Source: Prevotellaceae bacterium (GTDB lineage: Bacteria; Bacteroidota; Bacteroidia; Bacteroidales; UBA932). From it: a stretch of DNA of 12,143 nucleotides. The translations under genes were made by a program, and so were the position numbers. Below are positions 6,826-12,143 of the stretch, piece by piece (within the stretch, counting starts at the first letter, position 1; every line of letters begins with the position of its first letter). The stretch spans positions 1 to 12,143 of the forward strand of contig JAITHX010000224.1 in NCBI GenBank assembly GCA_031279735.1. The letters are read 5' to 3'. Below the pieces are notes generated by a model, which was not told where the DNA came from, ran no database searches, and saw only the letters and a program-made list of their open reading frames with translations.

Positions 6826-8691
6826 ATGCTTATGCTTTTTGCAGGGAAAATATTAAGGAATAAAACTATAACCAGCGGACGAAAAAAACTTGGCGTCGTT
6901 CTTTTCATTGCGTCGCTTCCCTTTTTAACAAACGCACAGGATCCTCTCAACAAAACAGTCGAAGTAACGAACGCTTACGATCCCATTATTTCGGATGCGG
7001 AAAAAATAGAACTCCCTGCTGTTTTCGCGGATACGCTTTTTCATGCGCGCGGAGAGTATCACTACTCCATACGTCCGCAAACCGTAAGGTCGAACGTTGC
7101 CCTGCAGCCCATCCCCTCGGCAAAGATTCACGAAAACATCTACAAGGATCCGCGACAGCTCTATGTCAGGGTTGGCGCGGGCTGGCCTCTGAACATTCTC
7201 GGCGACGTGTATTTGCAGAACCTTTCGCCCAAGGATATGTCCTACGGTCTGTCGTACAACCACCGGTCGATCTGGCACTCCATCGACAGCCCGAGCGACA
7301 GTCCGGGCGGAGAAAAAGTGCCTGTCGATGAAATGAATCACGGAGCAAACGCATATTTTCGGAAGAACTTCAGCCACGCAAGTATCGGACTCAACGGAGG
7401 CTTCGGCATGCACAACGTGCTGTTTCACGGTTTCGACCGCGTGGCGGCGCAGCGCGAAGGCTACAAGTTCGACAAACAGGCAAATTCGCAATCCTATCTT
7501 TCGTTCCATGGCGGCATTCGCCTCAATTCGCTTGCCGCAAAAGGCGACGCCTTCAGATACGGCGTCCATCTGACGTTCGACAGAATGGGCGACAACGGAA
7601 AGAACAAATTCGACAAAGGACGCATCTTCGCCCAGACCGAAAACAAGATCGGCGCGGCACTCCTGCTCGAATCCTCTCCGGGCAAAGGACGCAAACATTT
7701 CCTAACGCTGAAAGCCGACGGAAACTTTTTCATGCGCAACCTCGCCTACAACAAGAAATACGACGCCTACTTTTCGTCGCCTCTTGCCGACGACCGCCTG
7801 TTCGACAAAATATTCGGAGCAACGGTCAAGGGACACAACATCTCAAACAACAACTATATCTATAGCGCGACCCCCTCCTACCAGTTCGTTTCCGATCTGG
7901 TGGAACTGGAACTGGGCGTGAAATACTCCGGCTACCGGAAAGGGGAAGCGCAGCTGTCGCACAATATCTATCCCGTTGCGGGCATCACGTTCAAACCTGC
8001 GGAAGAAATAATGATTTTCGGCAAAATCGGCGGCGGCGTCCGCATGAACGACTACAAGTCTATGGTCGAAGAAAACCCCTTCATCACTCCGGGCATGAAC
8101 ATGGCAACGAAAGCCTCGAACCGCGCCTACGAAATCACAGCCGGACTGAAAGGCAATCTCGCGCACCGGTTTTCCTACAATATCTACGGGAAATACTCGA
8201 TGCTGAACGACGACTATTTTTATGTGAACGCGGGGGTCGATACTCTGAGGCTCGGAAACGCTTTCGATGTGCTGTACGACGATGTGCAGGAACTGAAACT
8301 TGCCGCCGACATGAAACTTCTGATAGACCCGGTGGAATTTTCGCTTTCGGGCGCCTACTATTCCTATATACTCGACAAGGCTGGCGCGGCGTTTCATCGT
8401 CCGACGTTCACCGTCGATGCCGGCGCGGATGTTTCCGTCGGCAAACATCTAAAGTTCGGACTGTATGCGGGTCTGCGCTCGAAAACTCCATACGCCTTCA
8501 GCGCGGCAACGGGCGAAACTTCATACAACGACCTGTTTTTCGACCTTGGCGCAAACGTCGAGTACCTGCTCAACTACGACTTTTCGATATTTTTGAACGC
8601 AAACAACCTGACCAACTCTCGATACGGAATATGGCACGGCTACCGGCTTCCCGGAATAAGCGTAACGGGCGGAGTGACGTTCAGACTGTGA
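6826..8691 (+). CDS. Outer-membrane beta-barrel protein (TonB-dependent receptor-like, no plug seen)
   Basis: The product is a 621-residue exported protein. A signal peptide covers about 1-37, with likely cleavage after TNA before Gln38. A conserved-looking segment follows (about 42-60, TVEVTNAYDPIISDAEKIE), then a long series of alternating amphipathic strands. Many segments end in aromatic residues (LGVKYSGY, ITAGLKGNLAHRFSYNIYGKY, VEYLLNYDFSIFLNANNLTN), and the last strand reads SVTGGVTFRL. The NANNLTNSRYGIWHGY stretch near the end is typical of the terminal strands of TonB-dependent receptor barrels. No TonB box or plug domain is evident, so it may be a barrel of that superfamily without a plug. 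ATG 6826 and ATG 6832 are both possible starts and 6826 keeps the normal leader. It is followed after 16 bp by the HU-CCDC81 gene, so the two are probably co-transcribed. The substrate is unknown. Confidence 0.85.
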   Translation: MLMLFAGKILRNKTITSGRKKLGVVLFIASLPFLTNAQDPLNKTVEVTNAYDPIISDAEKIELPAVFADTLFHARGEYHYSIRPQTVRSNVALQPIPSAKIHENIYKDPRQLYVRVGAGWPLNILGDVYLQNLSPKDMSYGLSYNHRSIWHSIDSPSDSPGGEKVPVDEMNHGANAYFRKNFSHASIGLNGGFGMHNVLFHGFDRVAAQREGYKFDKQANSQSYLSFHGGIRLNSLAAKGDAFRYGVHLTFDRMGDNGKNKFDKGRIFAQTENKIGAALLLESSPGKGRKHFLTLKADGNFFMRNLAYNKKYDAYFSSPLADDRLFDKIFGATVKGHNISNNNYIYSATPSYQFVSDLVELELGVKYSGYRKGEAQLSHNIYPVAGITFKPAEEIMIFGKIGGGVRMNDYKSMVEENPFITPGMNMATKASNRAYEITAGLKGNLAHRFSYNIYGKYSMLNDDYFYVNAGVDTLRLGNAFDVLYDDVQELKLAADMKLLIDPVEFSLSGAYYSYILDKAGAAFHRPTFTVDAGADVSVGKHLKFGLYAGLRSKTPYAFSAATGETSYNDLFFDLGANVEYLLNYDFSIFLNANNLTNSRYGIWHGYRLPGISVTGGVTFRL

Positions 8692-8707
8692 TCCTCAATC
8701 CGCAGAA

Positions 8708-9271
8708 ATGGACAATACTATAGTCGGACTGCTGAAAGACCTGATAATGGAACACAACAGGGTGTCGCTGCCCTGTCTCGGCAGTTTCACCTCCGAATAC
8801 TCGCCTTCCTACATAGTTGACGGAATAATATACCCTCCGTCGAAATCTATCGTTTTTTACCAGAACGAAATACTGAACGACGAAAAACTGGAAAAACGTC
8901 TCGCCCGATACAACAGAGAATCTATCGGCGTGGCGAAAGAAAAAATCGCTTTCTGGATCGACAATATCTGCGTCCTGCTCGCCACCGGAGAGGACGTGTT
9001 TCTGCCCGGCTTGGGAAAACTCTACGTGTCGAATCAGTCGAAACTGATGTTCGAGCAAAGTTCGGAAAACATGCTTCTTGATTCCTACGGATTGTTTCCG
9101 GTTGAAATCCGTCCCGTAAACCGCCTGACCTACAAACCGCCAATTCAAAAACGCAAATCCGACATATCGGGAAGACGCCTCTTCGTGATACTCGCCCTTT
9201 TTCTCCTCGCGGCAACGGCGATAATCATTGCGCTTCAGCTCTACAAATCCCGACTGGGTCTCGGCGGCTGA
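8708..9271 (+). CDS. Membrane-anchored HU-CCDC81-type protein, lacking a SPOR domain
   Basis: The product has 187 residues with two HU-like repeats of the bacterial CCDC81 type. The first is at about 1-65 (VSLPCLGSFTSEY, then YPPSKSIVFYQNEILNDEKL). The second is at about 66-138 (VFLPGLGKLYVSNQSKLMF). A basic linker (KPPIQKRK) precedes one transmembrane helix at about 158-179, and only eight residues (KSRLGLGG) follow it. Known Bacteroidota relatives often continue with a periplasmic SPOR domain that binds peptidoglycan. That part is missing here. The stop lies 22 bp before a palindromic element, so loss by truncation is possible. The N-terminal HU pair would be cytosolic. DNA binding is suggested by the fold but not shown. 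It starts 16 bp after the beta-barrel gene. Confidence 0.85.
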   Translation: MDNTIVGLLKDLIMEHNRVSLPCLGSFTSEYSPSYIVDGIIYPPSKSIVFYQNEILNDEKLEKRLARYNRESIGVAKEKIAFWIDNICVLLATGEDVFLPGLGKLYVSNQSKLMFEQSSENMLLDSYGLFPVEIRPVNRLTYKPPIQKRKSDISGRRLFVILALFLLAATAIIIALQLYKSRLGLGG

Positions 9272-9412
9272 AAACTCGTCTTTTATTCTCTTTGGTTCTA
9301 CTGGGAATTGTGTGGAAAAGTCATAAAACCCTTATTTTTCAAAGTGCCTTTAGTAGCCTCCGGACAGCATATATTCACCCTTATTCCCTTATTAAGGGAT
9401 TGTGCGGTTTTT

Positions 9413-9433
9413 CACCGCATCGCGGTGTTTTTT
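9413..9433 (+). terminator. Terminator-like hairpin (+ strand) in the left half of the element
   Basis: CACCGC-ATC-GCGGTG followed by TTTTTT has the form of an intrinsic terminator, with a short 6-bp stem. It would stop transcripts arriving from the beta-barrel/HU-CCDC81 operon, which ends 142 bp upstream. Bacteroidota use of such terminators is less uniform than in Proteobacteria, so activity is inferred. Confidence 0.5.
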
Positions 9434-9611
9434 ACCGCAAGGGGCGCAGAGGCTTCGCAGAGGACGCAGGGGCTTCGCGTCCTTTGCGAAGCCTTTGAGC
9501 AAGGTCGCCGGAGGCTGCGGGTCAAGCCCTCAAGACCCGTAACCGCGCGCCCTTTGCAAAGGACGCGAAGCCCTTGCGCCCTTTGCGAAGCCCTTGCGCC
9601 CTTTGCGTTAC

Positions 9612-9631
9612 AAAAACACCGCGACGCGGTG
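9612..9631 (-). terminator. Terminator-like hairpin (- strand) in the right half of the element
   Basis: Read on the - strand, CACCGC-GTC-GCGGTG (9631-9617) is followed by TTTTTG (9616-9611). It is the mirror of the hairpin at 9413-9433, so each half of the element would block transcription entering from its own side. Confidence 0.45.
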
Positions 9632-9709
9632 AAAAAACACGCAAACTTTTTCCGCACAATTCCCGGTAGAACCTTATTTTTTAAGCGGTAAAAGTATGAA
9701 TTAATCTTG

Positions 9710-9717
9710 TAATTTTG
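9710..9717 (+). promoter_or_regulatory. Probable -7 element for the ATPase/AraC operon
   Basis: TAATTTTG followed by C matches TAnnTTTG and is identical to the boxes before the beta-barrel gene and the gene at 12027. It lies 22 bp before the ATG at 9740. No clear TTTG or TTG is found 19-21 bp upstream, so the -33 element is weak or absent. Confidence 0.6.
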
Positions 9718-9739
9718 CGACATAATTAAAATTGACATT

Positions 9740-11083
9740 ATGTTTATTGATAGAAGAATAATAGCTTCATTGCGCGAGTGGGCGGACAGTCCCAAACGGA
9801 AGCCGCTCGTGCTGCGGGGAGCAAGGCAAGTGGGCAAGACTACAGTTGTGCAGGAATTTGCCGGAGAGTTTGACACGTTTTTGCATCTGAACCTTGAACG
9901 GAAAGCGGATAAGTCTGTTTTCGAGCAAAACGACACGCCCGAAGATGTGCTTGTCGCCATTTATCTTTTGAAGAATAAAGAACGAAAGCAGGGCAGAACG
10001 CTGCTGTTTATCGACGAAGTGCAGAACTCCGCGAAAGCGATTGCGGCTTTGCGATATTTTTACGAAGAAATGCCCGAACTTTTCGTAATTGCGGCAGGCT
10101 CGCTGCTCGAAACTCTGATAGACGTTCATGTTTCGTTTCCTGTAGGAAGAGTTGAATATTTGGCACTGCGTCCCTGTTCGTTCAGCGAATTTCTCGGAGC
10201 GATAGGCGAAAACCAGATAAAGGAAAAACTGCTGTCGGCAGAACTCCCCGACGCAATCCACAGCCGTATGATTAAACTTTTCAATGAATTTGTACTCGTC
10301 GGGGGTATGCCCGAAGTTGTTGCTTCTTATGCTGAAAATCGCGATATTGTCGCTTTGCGAAAAATTTACGAATCCCTGCTGAACGGCTACATGGACGACG
10401 CGGAAAAATATGCAGGCAGCAAAATCGAAAGAAATGTTTTGAGGCATATTCTCAAAAACGGCTGGCGCTATGCCGGACAACGCATCAAATTTGAGGGTTT
10501 CGGAGAATCGAACTACAAATCCCGCGAAGCGGGAGAGTCTTTCAGAACGCTGGAAAAAGCGCTGGTTCTGGAACTTTGCTACCCGACAGTTTCCACCGAC
10601 CTTCCGCTTGCGCCCGATTTGAAAAAGTCGCCGAAACTTATGTGGCTCGACACGGGAATTGTGAATTATGTTGCAAAAAATCAGCTGGAACTTTTCGGCA
10701 CGCCGGATATAAGCGAACACTGGAAGGGTAAGATTGCCGAACATATAGTCGGGCAGGAACTCCTGTCGCATAAGGATTCCGTGTTGTCGCAACTTAATTT
10801 CTGGGTAAGAGACGCGAAAAATTCTCAGGCGGAAGTTGATTTTGTAATTCAAACCGATCGACATCTTATTCCCGTTGAAGTAAAATCCGGACACAATTCC
10901 AAAATAAAATCAATGCACCTGTTCATGGCGCAGTCGAAACACGATGTTGCCGTTCGTTTCTGGAACAGTCCGATGCAGAAAGATATTGTCGAACTCCCGT
11001 CGGGCGAAAAATATACGCTCTTAAGTCTGCCGTTCTACTATGCGGAAGTCATCGACGATATATTGAAATCGCATTGCGAATGA
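9740..11083 (+). CDS. AAA-family ATPase with DUF4143 and PD-(D/E)XK-like motif
   Basis: The product is a 447-residue ATPase of the AAA_14/DUF4143 type, a full-length size for the family. The Walker A loop is GARQVGKTT (27-35), Walker B is LLFIDEVQ (Asp92, Glu93), and a sensor-like AAGS ends at Ser121. A helical middle region leads to DUF4143 (about 200-390). Its end carries AEVDFVIQ (Asp367) and PVEVKSG (Glu380, Lys382), the D...E-x-K pattern of PD-(D/E)XK nuclease folds. These proteins are abundant, often scattered or horizontally spread, and their physiological role is not established. By eye it is richer in A/T codons than the genes upstream, and it starts just after a palindromic element. 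Its stop overlaps the AraC start (ATGA). Confidence 0.92.
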   Translation: MFIDRRIIASLREWADSPKRKPLVLRGARQVGKTTVVQEFAGEFDTFLHLNLERKADKSVFEQNDTPEDVLVAIYLLKNKERKQGRTLLFIDEVQNSAKAIAALRYFYEEMPELFVIAAGSLLETLIDVHVSFPVGRVEYLALRPCSFSEFLGAIGENQIKEKLLSAELPDAIHSRMIKLFNEFVLVGGMPEVVASYAENRDIVALRKIYESLLNGYMDDAEKYAGSKIERNVLRHILKNGWRYAGQRIKFEGFGESNYKSREAGESFRTLEKALVLELCYPTVSTDLPLAPDLKKSPKLMWLDTGIVNYVAKNQLELFGTPDISEHWKGKIAEHIVGQELLSHKDSVLSQLNFWVRDAKNSQAEVDFVIQTDRHLIPVEVKSGHNSKIKSMHLFMAQSKHDVAVRFWNSPMQKDIVELPSGEKYTLLSLPFYYAEVIDDILKSHCE

Positions 11084-11943
11084 ACAAAATCCCCGTACAT
11101 AAGGCAAGCCTGCTGTACCCCGGAGAAATAGCCGTTTTGCGGGGAAGTCGGGACATTGACCGGTTCCCCGCCGTCGATTACGCGCACAGGGACGATTATT
11201 ACGTTTTTATCTTTCTTGAAAAAGGATACGTGAAATTTATGATCGACTTTGCGGAATACGAACTTGCGGACGCCGCCGCGCTGTGCATTCAGCCCGGACA
11301 AGTGCATCTGTGTCTCGAATGCACGGATATTTGCGGCTGGTTTCTGATGGTGGACGCGATGTTTGTAAACGACGAGCATAAAAGCGTGTTTGAAAAACTG
11401 TCGTTCCTGAAAAGCAAGCCCGAACTGAACGACGACAATATTCTCGACCTGAAATACTGCATTGCCGCCATGAACCGGCGGCTTAAAAACGGAGAACGGT
11501 TTGCGGAAAACAGCATTGTAGGGTCGCTGCTCTCGGCATACATCGGCATGGTTGCGGAAATATACCGGAAAGGACTGCCCGCTTCGGCAAACAGCCGGCA
11601 CGGCGTCATCACATCGCAGTTCAAAGCGCTGCTGTCGGCAAATTACAAAACCGTGAAAAGCCCTTCGCAATATGCCTCGCTGCTGAACATATCGCCGGCG
11701 TATCTGAACGAAGCGGTGAAGAATACCGCCGGCATGAGCGTGAGCCTCTGCATTAGGGCTGAAATCGTGATGCAGGCAAAACGACTGCTGTTCCATACCC
11801 GCATGAGCGTAAAAGAAATCGCCCTCGAACTCGGCTACGACGACTGCGCCTATTTCATCCGCCTGTTTACCAAAACTTCCTCGCTTTCGCCCGTACAGTT
11901 CCGGCAGAAAGCGGAAAGCGGAAAGCGGAAAGAAATACCTTAA
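11080..11943 (+). CDS. AraC-family transcriptional regulator
   Basis: The product is a 287-residue regulator. The N-terminal half (about 15-110) looks like a cupin-type sensor domain (HRDDYYVFIFLEKGYVKFMI, then ALCIQPGQVHLC). The C-terminal half (about 180-278) is the AraC DNA-binding region with two helix-turn-helix units: PSQYASLLNISPAYLNEAVK, and MSVKEIALELGYDDCAYFIRLF followed by SPVQFRQK. ATG 11080 is chosen over an upstream TTG (11074) because it overlaps the ATPase stop as ATGA, a classic coupling arrangement. The gene therefore probably depends on the ATPase promoter. Its last codons contain three exact GCGGAAA heptamers (11911-11931), giving a short basic tail (KAESGKRKEIP). The next gene, 83 bp downstream with its own promoter, is the obvious candidate target, by inference. 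The ligand is unknown. Confidence 0.93.
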   Translation: MNKIPVHKASLLYPGEIAVLRGSRDIDRFPAVDYAHRDDYYVFIFLEKGYVKFMIDFAEYELADAAALCIQPGQVHLCLECTDICGWFLMVDAMFVNDEHKSVFEKLSFLKSKPELNDDNILDLKYCIAAMNRRLKNGERFAENSIVGSLLSAYIGMVAEIYRKGLPASANSRHGVITSQFKALLSANYKTVKSPSQYASLLNISPAYLNEAVKNTAGMSVSLCIRAEIVMQAKRLLFHTRMSVKEIALELGYDDCAYFIRLFTKTSSLSPVQFRQKAESGKRKEIP

Positions 11944-11972
11944 ATAGTCCAGCTTTTACCTCCCTTTGTCTA

Positions 11973-12003
11973 TTGCCGGCCTGTATGCGCCGCGCTAATT
12001 TTG
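11973..12003 (+). promoter_or_regulatory. Promoter of the 3'-truncated last gene
   Basis: TTG at 11973-11975 and TAATTTTG at 11996-12003 are spaced by 20 bp, fitting the Bacteroidota -33/-7 pattern. The -7 box is 23 bp before the ATG at 12027. It marks a new transcription unit after the AraC gene. Confidence 0.7.
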
Positions 12004-12026
12004 CACAAATTTTTAGAACGGAAAAT

Positions 12027-12143
12027 ATGACATATTTATATTATGCTCTCGGCGCAATCGTTGCGATTTGGATCGCAGGCAGCGTCAGCCGACATGTGCG
12101 CGGACGCGGTAAAACAGTCCGTATAGCGGAAGAAAACTGCACG
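12027..12143 (+). CDS. Hypothetical membrane-anchored protein, partial (runs off the window)
   Basis: Thirty-nine codons from ATG 12027 are open to the last base. The start reads MTYLYYALGAIVAIWIAGSV, a likely N-terminal membrane helix or signal anchor (about residues 3-20). A basic stretch (SRHVRGRGKTVRI) follows. A good promoter just upstream supports a real gene. Too little is visible to name a family. Confidence 0.6.
   Translation, partial: MTYLYYALGAIVAIWIAGSVSRHVRGRGKTVRIAEENCT

Larger units (their letters stand above)
9294..9673. mobile_element. MITE-like palindromic element, 380 bp
   Basis: The ends are 26-bp inverted repeats with two mismatches: 9294-9319 starts GGTTCTACTGGGAATTGTG, and 9648-9673 ends CCCGGTAGAACC. 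Further in, each side has a CACCGC/GCGGTG hairpin (9413-9427 and 9617-9631). Inside these are roughly 54-bp imperfect arms of GGGCGCAGAGGCTTCGC-type words (from 9438, and down from 9609). The right arm includes an exact tandem pair of GAAGCCCTTGCGCCCTTTGC (9567-9586 and 9587-9606). The left arm has about 85 extra bases (9321-9405), including a second end-like word, GGGATTGTGCGG (9396-9407). No transposase is encoded, and I see no clear target-site duplication. Open frames across it are repeat artefacts. The element fills the gap between the HU-CCDC81 and ATPase genes. Confidence 0.8.

Noticed and set aside
9292..9691. Two + frames (68 and 127 codons) and a 182-codon - frame through the palindromic element
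   Set aside because: They lie on inverted-repeat DNA and encode repetitive Arg/Cys-rich sequence. The - frame also runs into the ATPase gene on the other strand.

Overview
The window looks like a chromosomal segment of a Bacteroidota (Bacteroidales-type) bacterium of moderately high GC. Two things support this. Several genes are preceded by the -7 element TAnnTTTG, which is typical of that phylum, and lack clear Shine-Dalgarno sequences. The families also fit: a YfbK-type VWA protein with a carboxypeptidase-regulatory-like N-domain, a six-bladed Kelch-type lipoprotein, penicillin-binding protein 1C, a signal-peptide beta-barrel, a membrane-anchored HU-CCDC81 protein, an AAA/DUF4143 ATPase and an AraC regulator. 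I could not assign a genus.

Layout: 1-669 holds no supported gene but is packed with repeats: an 11-bp tandem array, a 71-bp perfect inverted repeat and a heptamer array. The VWA gene occupies 670-2607. Bases 2596-2957 form a large modular palindrome made of heptamers. A Kelch lipoprotein gene (3090-4139) is followed by two nested palindromes with terminal motifs (4144-4375), then pbpC (4396-6759). A clear promoter (6763-6793) drives an apparent operon of an outer-membrane beta-barrel (6826-8691) and an HU-CCDC81 membrane protein (8708-9271). A 380-bp MITE-like palindrome with 26-bp terminal inverted repeats and two inward-facing terminator-like hairpins lies at 9294-9673. An ATPase gene (9740-11083) overlaps an AraC-type regulator gene (11080-11943) by 4 bp. 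A further gene with its own promoter starts at 12027 and runs off the end.

Most of the genes are envelope-related: secretion signals, peptidoglycan synthesis, outer-membrane proteins and a membrane-anchored DNA-binding-fold protein. They do not form one obvious pathway. All genes I could assign are on the + strand.

The most unusual content is intergenic. Every long gap before the ATPase gene holds a different large palindrome or repeat array. Two of these arrays share modules and bracket the VWA gene. The downstream one supplies that gene's stop codon. I saw no tRNA, rRNA, CRISPR array, transposase or integrase.
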